From Mycolicibacterium komanii (GTDB taxonomy: Bacteria > Actinomycetota > Actinomycetes > Mycobacteriales > Mycobacteriaceae), in contig NZ_CVTA01000065.1 in the NCBI RefSeq assembly GCF_001050035.1, positions 124,001 to 188,000 of the forward strand: a stretch of 64,000 nt of DNA, in the 5' to 3' direction. Both the position numbers and the translations under genes were made by a program. Positions within the stretch are counted from its first letter, which is position 1. Each line of letters opens with the position of its first letter. Positions 10,453-17,820 of the stretch are shown here, one piece after another. The notes under the pieces are model-generated. The model saw only the letters and a list, made by a program, of their open reading frames with translations, was not told the DNA's origin and did no database searches.

Positions 10453-11543
10453 CTCGCGAACCCACCTTCGTCCTGGCCTCCCGCGGCGCCGTCGTCGCGG
10501 AGGGGGTACACACCGCATTCCCGAAGCTCGCCGATGCGCGCGCCGCGCTGGCCTCGCACAGCGCCCCGATCATCCTGGGCGCGTTGCCTTTTGACATGAC
10601 CAAACCCGCGGCGTTGATCCGGCCGCAGAGCGTCCAGTTCCTCGACGCGTTGCCGGAGTGGCCGCTGCGCCCGATGCCCGGTGTGCGGATCGCCGAATCG
10701 CTGCCCGAACCCGACGAGCACCGCGCACGGGTCGCGACTGCCGTCGAGCGGCTCAACAGCCCGTCGAGCGGGCTGCACAAGGTCGTGCTCGCCCGTGCCC
10801 TGCGGTTGGCCGCCGACGGGCCGCTGGACGCGCGCACCGTCCTGCACCGGCTTGTGAACGCCGACCCGGCGGCCAACGGCTATCTCGCCGATCTGACCGC
10901 GGCGGGCGGCGGATATTCCGGCACCGTCCTGGTGGGCGCCAGCCCCGAACTGCTGGTGGCCCGCCGCGGCGACCAGGTGGTCTGCGCACCGTTCGCGGGA
11001 TCGGCACCCCGGTCCCCCGACCCCGAGACCGACCGGGCGAACGGTGCCGCACTGGCCGCGTCGGCGAAGAACCTTCGCGAGCATCAGTTCGTGGTCGACA
11101 CGATCCGCGACGCGCTCGACCCGCTGTGCTCCGACCTCGACGTCGCGGCCGAGCCGGAGCTCCGCAAGACCGACTCTGTGTGGCACCTGGCCACCCGCAT
11201 CACCGGCAGGCTTCGCGAAAGATCGATCACTGCCTTGGATTTGGCGATCGCACTGCACCCGACGCCAGCTGTCGGCGGGGTTCCCACGGCCGCCGCCGCC
11301 GACCTGATAACAGAGCTCGAAGGCGACCGCGGCTTCTACGCCGGCGCCGTCGGCTGGTGTGATCAGCGCGGCGACGGCCGGTGGGTGGTCTCGATCCGCT
11401 GCGCCCAGCTGTCCGCGGATCGCCGCACCGCCGAGGCGTATTCGGGCGGCGGCATCGTCGCCGAATCCGATCCCGACGACGAAGTCGAGGAGACCACAAC
11501 GAAGTTCGCGACGATCCTCAACGCGCTGGATGTCGAGACGTGA
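10449..11543 (+). CDS. entC: Isochorismate synthase (EntC/MenF)
   Basis: Chorismate-binding enzyme of 364 residues that converts chorismate to isochorismate, here most likely for menaquinone since mycobacterial salicylate for mycobactin comes from MbtI. Visible family motifs are HKVVLARA, GASPELLV, FAGSAPRS, HPTPAVGGVPT and YSGGGIVAESDP with catalytic and Mg-binding acidic residues. Both ends overlap neighbours by four bases: GTGA with the upstream phosphatase and GTGA with the downstream acetyltransferase, marking a tight three-gene operon. Confidence 0.93.
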   Translation: MTREPTFVLASRGAVVAEGVHTAFPKLADARAALASHSAPIILGALPFDMTKPAALIRPQSVQFLDALPEWPLRPMPGVRIAESLPEPDEHRARVATAVERLNSPSSGLHKVVLARALRLAADGPLDARTVLHRLVNADPAANGYLADLTAAGGGYSGTVLVGASPELLVARRGDQVVCAPFAGSAPRSPDPETDRANGAALAASAKNLREHQFVVDTIRDALDPLCSDLDVAAEPELRKTDSVWHLATRITGRLRERSITALDLAIALHPTPAVGGVPTAAAADLITELEGDRGFYAGAVGWCDQRGDGRWVVSIRCAQLSADRRTAEAYSGGGIVAESDPDDEVEETTTKFATILNALDVET

Positions 11544-12025
11544 CCGAGCTGATCCGCCGGGTGCGCCCGGGTGACGAGCGCGAGCTGACCGCGATGGTGC
11601 ACGAACTCGCGGAGTTCGAGCACGCCGCACACGAGTGCACCGTCACCGAAGAGCAGATGCGCCAAGCCCTTTTCGCCGAGCCGGCCGTCGGTTACGGCCA
11701 TATCGTCGAGGTCGACGGGCAGGCCGCCGCATGCGCGCTGTGGTTCCTCAACTTCTCCACGTGGGACGGTGTCGGCGGGATCTACCTCGAAGACCTGTAC
11801 GTGCGACCGCAGTTCCGCAGGCGTGGGCTGGCCCGAAAGTTGTTGACCACCTTGGCCCGCGAATGTACGACCCACGGATACACCCGGCTGTCGTGGGCCG
11901 TGCTCGACTGGAATGTCAACGCGATCGCGCTCTACGACGCCGTCGGCGGAAAGCCGCAGACGGAGTGGATCACCTACCGGGTCTCCGGCCCCGAATTGTC
12001 GGCGCTGGCCGCGGAGTCCCCTTGA
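11540..12025 (+). CDS. GNAT acetyltransferase, diamine N-acetyltransferase-like (Rv3216-like)
   Basis: 161-residue GNAT enzyme. The acetyl-CoA site is RPQFRRRGLARKLL (motif A, Q/RxxGxG/A type) near residue 95, preceded by the GIYLEDLYV strand and followed by WAVLDWNVNAIALYDAVGG, a segment shared with spermidine/spermine acetyltransferases. The substrate is unproven. GTG at 11540 overlaps the entC stop. The last 52 bases overlap the 3' end of the convergent membrane-protein gene. Confidence 0.88.
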   Translation: MTELIRRVRPGDERELTAMVHELAEFEHAAHECTVTEEQMRQALFAEPAVGYGHIVEVDGQAAACALWFLNFSTWDGVGGIYLEDLYVRPQFRRRGLARKLLTTLARECTTHGYTRLSWAVLDWNVNAIALYDAVGGKPQTEWITYRVSGPELSALAAESP

Positions 12026-12402
12026 GCCCCCACCCATTCCAGAGTTGAGGGACTGAAAAGCAGGATCAGTGTGACCACCGCCATGACGCCGATGGGCGCG
12101 GCATACAGCCACTGGTTCGAGCCCACCCCCATGTAATAGACGACCGGCAGCAGCAGCAGTTGGGCGAACACGGCGATGCCCCGACCCCAGCGCCTGCCCG
12201 TCCACAACGCCCATCCCGCGGCGAGCACCCCGCCGCCCATGATCGCGAACCACAGCGCGGTCCCGTACTTGTTGAGGCCGGACTCCTCGGCCCGGCCGAA
12301 CCCGCTGACCATGTACACCAGCGCCGCCACCAGCGCGGCCGCGCCCTCCAGGGCGACGAGGACCGCGGCTTGGCGCACCGTCGTGGGCGATGGAACGATC
12401 AC
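11974..12402 (-). CDS. Integral membrane protein (Rv3217c-like)
   Basis: 142 residues with four hydrophobic segments (about 10-32, 45-62, 70-88 and 95-115) and a hydrophilic C-terminus (SASADNSGPETR). No functional motif is visible. The GTG start at 12402 sits 7 bases after a TACGCT hexamer, predicting a leaderless transcript. The stop codon lies inside the convergent GNAT gene, giving a 52-base overlap of coding sequence in which the tail of this protein and that of the acetyltransferase are encoded on opposite strands. Confidence 0.82.
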   Translation of the reverse strand: MIVPSPTTVRQAAVLVALEGAAALVAALVYMVSGFGRAEESGLNKYGTALWFAIMGGGVLAAGWALWTGRRWGRGIAVFAQLLLLPVVYYMGVGSNQWLYAAPIGVMAVVTLILLFSPSTLEWVGAQGDSAASADNSGPETR

Positions 12403-12409
12403 GCCCTCG

Positions 12410-12415
12410 AGCGTA
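12410..12415 (-). promoter_or_regulatory. -10 (TACGCT) of leaderless promoter, membrane protein gene
   Basis: Minus-strand TACGCT, 7 bases before GTG at 12402. It faces a divergent leaderless -10 at 12440-12445 only 24 bases away. Confidence 0.5.
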
Positions 12416-12439
12416 GAGGGGCGCGCCGAACCCGTTCAG

Positions 12440-12445
12440 TAGGCT
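12440..12445 (+). promoter_or_regulatory. -10 (TAGGCT) of leaderless promoter, lipid kinase gene
   Basis: TAGGCT ends 8 bases before the GTG at 12454, which would place the first transcribed base at the start codon. Confidence 0.5.
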
Positions 12446-12453
12446 CGGACCCC

Positions 12454-13419
12454 GTGCGCGCCGTGCTGATCGTGAATCCGAATGCCACCTCGACGACCGC
12501 GGCCGGCCGTGATCTGTTGGCTCACGCCCTGGAGAGCCGGGTGAAGCTGACCGTCGTACACACCGACCATCGTGGCCACGCCATCGAGATCGCCCGCGAT
12601 TCGGCCCGCGACGGCGTCGACGTCCTCATCGTGCACGGCGGCGACGGCACGGTGAACGAGGTGGTCAACGGCGTGCTCGAGGTCGGAGGACCCGGCGCCG
12701 CCGCACCGGCGGTCGGCGTGGTCCCCGGTGGTTCGGCCAACGTGTTCGCACGGGCCCTGGGCATCAGCCCCGACCCCATCGAGGCGACCAATCAGCTGAT
12801 CGACCTGCTGTCGGAGTACCGCCGCCGCAAGACGTGGCGGCGCATCGGGCTGATGGATTGTGGTGAGCGCTGGGGCGTGTTCACGGCCGGGATGGGGGTC
12901 GACGGCGACGTCGTGGCCGCCGTCGAGGCGCAGCGCGCGAAGGGACGCGCGGTGACCGCCTCCCGCTATGTGCGCGTGGCCATCCGCGAGGTGCTGGCGA
13001 GCACCCGCAAGGAACCGTCGCTGACACTGCATCTGCCCGACCGCGAACCGGTCGGCGGCGTCCACTTCGCGTTCGTGTCCAACGCCAGCCCCTGGACTTA
13101 CGCCAACGCCAGGCCGGTGTGGACCAATCCGATGACGACGTTCGAGACGGGCCTCGGACTTTTCGCCACGACCAGCATGAACGTGTGGGCAAACTTGATG
13201 CTGGTGCGGCGGATGTTGTCGAAGAAGGCCCGCATCGAGGCAAAACACCTGGTCCGCGACGACGATCTACCGTGGCTGCAGGTGACGAGCGATGCGCCGG
13301 TCGCCTGCCAGATCGACGGCGACTACGTCGGACTTAGAGACTCGATGATGTTCACCGCGGTTCCCGATGCGCTCGGAGTGCTGGCGCCCGCCCCGGCGGA
13401 CCTCTCTGACCTGCGATGA
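12454..13419 (+). CDS. Diacylglycerol/sphingosine kinase-family lipid kinase (Rv3218-like)
   Basis: 321-residue DAGK-catalytic protein. The nucleotide-binding GGDGTVNEVVNG is near residue 65 and GGSANVFARALG near residue 95, both hallmarks of the family, and the C-terminal beta-sandwich follows. It should phosphorylate a lipid hydroxyl such as diacylglycerol; the exact lipid is unknown. GTG at 12454 gives the M. tuberculosis length. No ribosome site is visible, in keeping with the leaderless geometry. The 248 bases downstream hold the whiB1 control region. Confidence 0.88.
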   Translation: MRAVLIVNPNATSTTAAGRDLLAHALESRVKLTVVHTDHRGHAIEIARDSARDGVDVLIVHGGDGTVNEVVNGVLEVGGPGAAAPAVGVVPGGSANVFARALGISPDPIEATNQLIDLLSEYRRRKTWRRIGLMDCGERWGVFTAGMGVDGDVVAAVEAQRAKGRAVTASRYVRVAIREVLASTRKEPSLTLHLPDREPVGGVHFAFVSNASPWTYANARPVWTNPMTTFETGLGLFATTSMNVWANLMLVRRMLSKKARIEAKHLVRDDDLPWLQVTSDAPVACQIDGDYVGLRDSMMFTAVPDALGVLAPAPADLSDLR

Positions 13420-13500
13420 TGCCGCCCACGCGTAAGATTCTGGGCGCAGTTGGATCGAGTCTAGTACAGACGATTGGACGGCGTGCGACGCCACTGGCCT

Positions 13501-13516
13501 AGTGACATTGCGCACT
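13501..13516 (+). promoter_or_regulatory. CRP-type binding site upstream of whiB1
   Basis: AGTGACATTGCGCACT has the GTG-N8-CAC core of mycobacterial CRP (Rv3676) sites. CRP control of whiB1 is established in M. tuberculosis. If transcription starts 35 bases after the TTGACA at 13533, the site is centred near -59, about the position reported there. Confidence 0.65.
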
Positions 13517-13532
13517 TGTTAACTCGCGAGTA

Positions 13533-13538
13533 TTGACA
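13533..13538 (+). promoter_or_regulatory. TTGACA, candidate -35 of whiB1
   Basis: A perfect -35 consensus hexamer 130 bases before whiB1. The matching -10 is poor (AGCATC or nearby), so assignment is tentative; it predicts a leader of about 100 bases. Confidence 0.4.
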
Positions 13539-13667
13539 TCTGTCCAGCCTGTGAAAGCATCGAAGCAACGTTGCAGAAACATTCAATGTGCACGCGTTAA
13601 ACAGCCGAACAATATGCCGTGCGTCGTGCTGCGCACAGGTGACGTATCTGACGAGGAGTTTGATCTA

Positions 13668-13922
13668 ATGGATTGGCGCCACAAGGCGGTCTGTCGCGAT
13701 GAGGATCCGGAGCTGTTCTTCCCGGTGGGAAACAGCGGCCCGGCGCTCGCTCAAATCGCCGACGCGAAGCTCGTCTGTAACCGCTGCCCGGTGACCACCG
13801 AGTGCCTGACCTGGGCTTTGGAGTCCGGACAGGACGCAGGCGTCTGGGGCGGCATGAGCGAGGACGAGCGTCGCGCGCTCAAGCGTCGCAACGCCCGGAC
13901 GAAGGCTCGCAGCGGAGTCTGA
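13668..13922 (+). CDS. whiB1: WhiB1, iron-sulfur transcription factor
   Basis: 84-residue WhiB-family protein holding a 4Fe-4S cluster with Cys9, Cys37, Cys40 and Cys46. The turn G-V/I-W-G-G motif (VWGGMSEDERR) and the basic tail KRRNARTKARSGV bind the SigA region 4 surface and DNA. WhiB1 is essential and senses nitric oxide in M. tuberculosis. ATG at 13668 was chosen over upstream in-frame starts because it matches the known 84-residue protein and follows GAGGAG. A CRP site upstream and a strong terminator just downstream make it a single-gene unit. Confidence 0.97.
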   Translation: MDWRHKAVCRDEDPELFFPVGNSGPALAQIADAKLVCNRCPVTTECLTWALESGQDAGVWGGMSEDERRALKRRNARTKARSGV

Positions 13923-13943
13923 GCTCCACCAGAACCAACCATT

Positions 13944-13977
13944 TACGGCCCCGACATTCCGTCGGGGCCGTATTTTT
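13944..13977 (+). terminator. Rho-independent terminator of whiB1
   Basis: A perfect 12-base stem TACGGCCCCGAC (13944-13955) with GTCGGGGCCGTA (13961-13972), five-base loop, then a run of five T residues. It is one of only two classical U-tract terminators in the window. Confidence 0.9.
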
Positions 13978-14039
13978 CTGCCATTGCAATAGTGGCCATT
14001 TAGCGACGCATTTGGCCGATTTACGAATGGCACAATCGT

Positions 14040-15527
14040 CTACTGCGCGGCCCGCCGCGGCCGGCCCAGCGGCACCCGCAGCACCACGTCGGTCCCCCCG
14101 GTCGGCACCTCGTGCATGCCCAACGACCCGTCCAGTTCCGCCGATACCAGCGTCCGCACGATCTGCAGGCCGAGTCGGTCGGACTTCTCCAGGCTGAACC
14201 CGTCGGGCAGGCCGCGGCCGTCGTCGTGCACGACCACGTCCAGCCATCGCGCCGACCGCTCGGCGCGGATGGTGACACTCCCCTCCCGGGCCCCGGGTTC
14301 GAAGGCGTGCTCGATGGCGTTCTGCACCAGCTCTGTGATGACCATGATCAGCGCCGTGGCGCGGTCGGCGTCGAGCACACCGAGGTCGCCGACGCGATGG
14401 ATACGGATCGGGCTGTCAACGGCGGCAACGTCATTCATCATCGGCAGGATTCGGTCGACCACCTCGTCGAGGTTGACCTCCTCGTCCACCGACATCGAAA
14501 GCGCGTCGTGCACCAGCGCGATCGACGACACCCGTCGCACCGACTCCATCAGCGCCTCGCGACCTTCGTCGTTGTTGGTGCGCCGGGCCTGCAGCCGCAG
14601 CAGCGCGGCGACGGTCTGCAGGTTGTTCTTCACCCGGTGGTGGATCTCGCGGATCGTGGCGTCCTTCGACAGCAGGGCCCGGTCGCGGCGCTTGACCTCG
14701 GTGACGTCGCGGATCAGCACCGCGGCGCCCACCGGCTTGCCGTGCACCACGAGCGGCAGGGTGCGCATCAGCACCGCCGCGCCGCCAGCGTCGACCTCCA
14801 TGCGCATGCTCGATCCGCCCGCCAGCGAGTCACGCACGTGGTTCGCCAGCTCCTGCGCCTCGAACGGGTCGCCGATGAGTGGACGGGTGACGGTGACCAG
14901 GTTGTGGCCGCCCAGCTCGGCGGCCAGGCCCATGCGGTGATAAGCCGAGATCGCATTCGGGCTGGCGAAGGCGACCACGCCGTCCTCGTCGAGCCGGATG
15001 AAGCCGTCACCGACCCGTGGGCTCGACCGCGACATCGCGATGTCCCCGACGTTGGGGAAGGTGCCTTCGGACAGCATGTGCAGGAGATCGCCTGCGCAGT
15101 CGAGGTACGCCGCCTCCAGCGGGCTGGCCTTCCTGGCGGCCAGCGCGGTCTGGTGGGTCAACACCGCGACGACCTCGTTCTTGTACCGCACGGGGACGGC
15201 TTCCACATTGAGCCCGGGAGAAACCTGTTGTCCCGCACCGTCTCCCACGACGATGTCGCCTCTGGTGAAGGCCGCGGTCACGAGAGGCATCGCATCGGCG
15301 TCGGCCAGCGTGCTGACCGCATCGGCCAGCAGGACCGTCGGGGCGGTGTTCGGCCGCACCTGAGCCACGCAGACCAGGGCGCCGTCGTCGCGGCGCACCC
15401 ACATCAGGTAGTCGGCGAAGGACAGATCGGCGAGCAGCTGCCACTCGCCGACCACCGCGTGCAGATGATCGACCGCATTGCCGGGCAGCATGGTGTGCTC
15501 GGCGAGCAGGTCACCGAGGGTCGACAT
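14040..15527 (-). CDS. pdtaS: PdtaS, cytosolic sensor histidine kinase
   Basis: 495-residue kinase: N-terminal GAF-like domain (about 1-150), PAS domain (about 165-280), then HisKA_2 with the phospho-acceptor in REIHHRVKNN (His297, or adjacent 296) and a HATPase with N box ELVQNAIEHAF and G box HDDGRGLPDG. No membrane helix. It phosphorylates PdtaR, an ANTAR antiterminator encoded elsewhere, and in M. tuberculosis takes part in copper/nitric-oxide signalling. It lies 40 bases downstream of the biotinyl-protein gene on the same strand. Confidence 0.95.
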   Translation of the reverse strand: MSTLGDLLAEHTMLPGNAVDHLHAVVGEWQLLADLSFADYLMWVRRDDGALVCVAQVRPNTAPTVLLADAVSTLADADAMPLVTAAFTRGDIVVGDGAGQQVSPGLNVEAVPVRYKNEVVAVLTHQTALAARKASPLEAAYLDCAGDLLHMLSEGTFPNVGDIAMSRSSPRVGDGFIRLDEDGVVAFASPNAISAYHRMGLAAELGGHNLVTVTRPLIGDPFEAQELANHVRDSLAGGSSMRMEVDAGGAAVLMRTLPLVVHGKPVGAAVLIRDVTEVKRRDRALLSKDATIREIHHRVKNNLQTVAALLRLQARRTNNDEGREALMESVRRVSSIALVHDALSMSVDEEVNLDEVVDRILPMMNDVAAVDSPIRIHRVGDLGVLDADRATALIMVITELVQNAIEHAFEPGAREGSVTIRAERSARWLDVVVHDDGRGLPDGFSLEKSDRLGLQIVRTLVSAELDGSLGMHEVPTGGTDVVLRVPLGRPRRAAQ

Positions 15528-15567
15528 CGCGAACTACTTCCGGCGGTGTGTCACGAGGACGCGCTGA

Positions 15568-15783
15568 TCAGCTGATCACCGCGATGAGGTCGCCGGCCTG
15601 GATGACGTCGCCGACCGAGACGCTGACCTTGCTGATGGTGCCCGCGACCTCGGCCAACACCGGGATCTCCATCTTCATCGACTCCAGCAGCACCAGGGTG
15701 TCCCCCTCGCCGATCTGATCGCCCTCGCTCACCACGACCTCGAGCACACTGGCCACGATCTCAGCGCGAACGTCCTCGGCCAT
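15568..15783 (-). CDS. Biotinylated single-domain protein TB7.3 (Rv3221c-like)
   Basis: 71-residue biotinyl/lipoyl domain standing alone. The biotinylation lysine lies in LLESMKMEIPV. Such proteins carry carboxyl groups for biotin-dependent enzymes, but none is encoded nearby, so its partner is unclear. Two tandem ATG codons (15786 and 15783) are preceded by GGGGTG; the second gives the M. tuberculosis length. It is divergent from the bL37 gene and probably shares a transcript with pdtaS. Confidence 0.92.
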   Translation of the reverse strand: MAEDVRAEIVASVLEVVVSEGDQIGEGDTLVLLESMKMEIPVLAEVAGTISKVSVSVGDVIQAGDLIAVIS

Positions 15784-15938
15784 CATCACCCCATTACTCT
15801 TCGCTGCCGTATGCGTTTCGGCATACATCGAACCACACCACCGGCTTGTCAGCGCTGTCGCCGGGTCATGAGACAATGGTTCGAACGTGCCCGGTGGATC
15901 CGGGCCGAGCAATGCCGCAGACCATTCGGAGGTAGACC

Positions 15939-16031
15939 ATGGCCAAGCGTGGCCGTAAGAAGCGTGACCGCAAGCACTCGAAGGCCAATCACGGCAAGCG
16001 GCCCAACGCCGGTTCGAAGTCGGTGCGCTGA
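15939..16031 (+). CDS. 50S ribosomal protein bL37
   Basis: A 30-codon gene for a very basic peptide (MAKRGRKKRDRKHSKANHGK, then RPNAGSKSVR). Its first 24 residues match what I recall of bL37, a large-subunit protein found in mycobacterial ribosome structures. A perfect GGAGG lies 7 bases before ATG 15939. The last six residues may be an extension relative to that 24-residue form. The gene is divergent from TB7.3 and convergent with rshA, and a hairpin follows. Genes this short are often missed by annotation. Confidence 0.85.
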   Translation: MAKRGRKKRDRKHSKANHGKRPNAGSKSVR

Positions 16032-16048
16032 CGCGCCCAGACGTGATC

Positions 16049-16069
16049 TCCGGCGCTAACCGCGCCGGA
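16049..16069. terminator. Short hairpin between bL37 and rshA
   Basis: TCCGGCGC (16049-16056) pairs with GCGCCGGA (16062-16069) around a five-base loop. It lies 18 bases after the bL37 stop and overlaps the rshA stop codon, so it may serve both convergent genes. No T tract. Confidence 0.5.
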
Positions 16070-16361
16070 TGATGGTGGTGCGGCTGATCTCGATGCGCAG
16101 CCGCTCACGCAGGCTGTCCGGGGCCTTCTCGCCCCCACACTTCTTCGCGATCAGGTTCTTGACCCGCTCCTCGACGCCGTAGTGCCGCAGGCACGCGGGG
16201 CATTCCTCGAGGTGATGGCGCAGCTTGTCGCGCGTTTCGGGGGTGCATTCGCCGTCCAGCAGCGTCCACACCTCGGCGATCACCGCGGCACATTCGGGAT
16301 GTTCGGGGTCGATCGGGCCGACGGGGGCCTGCCATCGCTCATCGTCAGAGAACGAGCTCAC
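16056..16361 (-). CDS. rshA: RshA, zinc-binding anti-sigma factor of SigH
   Basis: 101-residue ZAS-family anti-sigma factor. The redox-sensing HxxxCxxC motif is His50, Cys54, Cys57 ([12 protein letters not shown]), with further Cys24 and Cys39. It holds SigH inactive under reducing conditions and releases it when the thiols oxidise; in M. tuberculosis phosphorylation by PknB also releases it. The GTG start at 16361 overlaps the sigH stop (GTGA), ensuring paired synthesis of factor and inhibitor. Confidence 0.95.
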   Translation of the reverse strand: MSSFSDDERWQAPVGPIDPEHPECAAVIAEVWTLLDGECTPETRDKLRHHLEECPACLRHYGVEERVKNLIAKKCGGEKAPDSLRERLRIEISRTTIIRRG

Positions 16362-17008
16362 GACGAGACCTCCTCGGGTGTGTCCATCTGCTCTCCCCGG
16401 ATGAAGCCGCGGTCGCGGGCCACGTCGGCCAGCAGCTCGCGGAGCTGGCGCCTGCCCCGGTGCAACCGGGACATCACCGTGCCTATCGGCGTGTCCATGA
16501 TCTCGGCGATCTCCTTATATGGGAAGCCTTCGACGTCGGCGTAGTACACGGCCATCCGGAAGTCCTCGGGTAGCGCCTGCAGCGCTTCCTTGATCTCACT
16601 GTCCGGGAGCCCCTCGAGCGCCTCGACCTCCGCCGAGCGCAATCCCGTCGAGGAATGCTCGGCGTTGGCCGCCAGCTGCCAGTCGGTGATCTCCTCGGTG
16701 GGGTACTCGGCCGGCTGGCGCTGCTTCTTGCGGTAGCTGTTGATGTAGGTGTTGGTCAGGATGCGGTACAGCCACGCCTTGAGATTGGTGCCCTCGCGGA
16801 AGGAACGGAAGCCGGCGTAGGCCTTGACCATGGTTTCCTGCAGCAGGTCCTCGGCGTCGGCGGGGTTGCGCGTCATCCGCAGCGCGCCGCCGTAGAGCTG
16901 GTCGAGCAGCGGAATCGCGTCACGCTCGAATCGCGCGGTCAATTCGGCGTCGGTCTCCTGCGGAGCCTCCGGCGTCGAATCTCGCGTTGACCCGTCGGAG
17001 TCGGTCAT
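16358..17008 (-). CDS. sigH: SigH, ECF sigma factor for thiol-oxidative and heat stress
   Basis: 216-residue sigma-70 ECF factor: region 2 ([20 protein letters not shown]) near residues 50-70 and region 4 helix-turn-helix ([20 protein letters not shown]) near 165-185. It drives thioredoxin, chaperone and cysteine-supply genes. ATG 17008 gives the length known from M. tuberculosis. The same frame is open to 17182 with other starts: GTG 17101 has AAGGGGG five bases upstream, a better ribosome site than 17008 has, and would add 31 residues; ATG 17119 and 17140 are further options. See the separate note on a long isoform. Confidence 0.95.
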   Translation of the reverse strand: MTDSDGSTRDSTPEAPQETDAELTARFERDAIPLLDQLYGGALRMTRNPADAEDLLQETMVKAYAGFRSFREGTNLKAWLYRILTNTYINSYRKKQRQPAEYPTEEITDWQLAANAEHSSTGLRSAEVEALEGLPDSEIKEALQALPEDFRMAVYYADVEGFPYKEIAEIMDTPIGTVMSRLHRGRRQLRELLADVARDRGFIRGEQMDTPEEVSS

Positions 17009-17180
17009 CGTGGGGAACACCGTCCCTTCTGTCGCGGTGCCAGCGAACAATCCCGATAGATCCATCGAGAGCACTGGAAAGTCCATGGCCAGCGTTGGCA
17101 CCTGACCCCCTTCACTCATCCTAGAGGTTGAGACCGACATGTTTTCTGTCCGCGAGCCTTGTCGCGGTACAGCCACCGTC

Positions 17181-17210
17181 AATAACAGCGGCGCGGGCCC
17201 CGGTTGTTCC
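17181..17210 (-). promoter_or_regulatory. SigH-dependent autoregulatory promoter of sigH
   Basis: Minus-strand GGAACA (17210 to 17205), 18-base spacer and GTTATT (17186 to 17181) match the SigH consensus. Transcription from about 17173 would carry all the upstream in-frame sigH starts. It lies only 28 bases from the divergent YbaK -10. Confidence 0.75.
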
Positions 17211-17237
17211 CCGAATCGCGACGTACGCGCATCGCAC

Positions 17238-17243
17238 TAGGCT
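17238..17243 (+). promoter_or_regulatory. -10 (TAGGCT) of leaderless promoter, ybaK-like gene
   Basis: TAGGCT ends 6 bases before GTG 17250. Confidence 0.45.
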
Positions 17244-17249
17244 GACGCG

Positions 17250-17738
17250 GTGCCACGCGCAGCAACTCCGGCGATTGCGGCCCTGCTGGCCGCCGACGTC
17301 GCGCACGAGGTCCTGCGGTACCGGCACGATCCCCGGCACTCGTCGTTCGGCGAGGAAGCCGTCGAGGCGCTCGCCCGTTCCGAAGGCGTCGAGCCCGGCC
17401 AGATCCTCAAGACGTTGGTGCTGGCGCTGCCCAAGGGGCTGGGGGTCGCGGTGTTGCCCGTGCCGGCCAAGCTCTCGCTGAAGGCGGCCGCGGCCGCCCT
17501 CGGCGTGCCCAAGGCCACGATGGCCGAACGCGCGGCCGCAGAGCGGTCGACGGGCTATGTGATCGGCGGCATCTCCCCGCTGGGCCAGCGCACGCCGCTG
17601 CCGACGGTCGTCGACGAGAGCGCGCTGGCCTGGGACCGGGTGCTGTGCAGCGCAGGAAAACGCGGCTGGGACGTCGCTGTGGCGCCGCAGGACCTGATCC
17701 GGTTGACCGACGCCGTCACCGCCGACATCTGCGCGTGA
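17250..17738 (+). CDS. ybaK: YbaK/EbsC-family Cys-tRNA(Pro) deacylase
   Basis: 162-residue editing enzyme that hydrolyses mischarged Cys-tRNA(Pro). The conserved lysine is in GQILKTLVL and the GGISPLGQRTPLPTVVD segment forms the active-site loop. In M. tuberculosis this gene appears, from memory, as two fragments (Rv3224A/B), whereas here it is intact. It is divergent from sigH, with a SigH-type promoter facing the other way in the same 70-base region. Confidence 0.9.
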   Translation: MPRAATPAIAALLAADVAHEVLRYRHDPRHSSFGEEAVEALARSEGVEPGQILKTLVLALPKGLGVAVLPVPAKLSLKAAAAALGVPKATMAERAAAERSTGYVIGGISPLGQRTPLPTVVDESALAWDRVLCSAGKRGWDVAVAPQDLIRLTDAVTADICA

Positions 17739-17807
17739 CGGTCCGCGGACCCGGATCCGTCAGAGAAAAGCCGAGTAGGCGCCTGCTGGAATGCCGTTTC
17801 GCGGTTC

Positions 17808-17813
17808 TAGGGT
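17808..17813 (+). promoter_or_regulatory. -10 (TAGGGT) of leaderless promoter, SDR gene
   Basis: TAGGGT ends 7 bases before ATG 17821. Confidence 0.5.
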
Positions 17814-17820
17814 GAGACCC

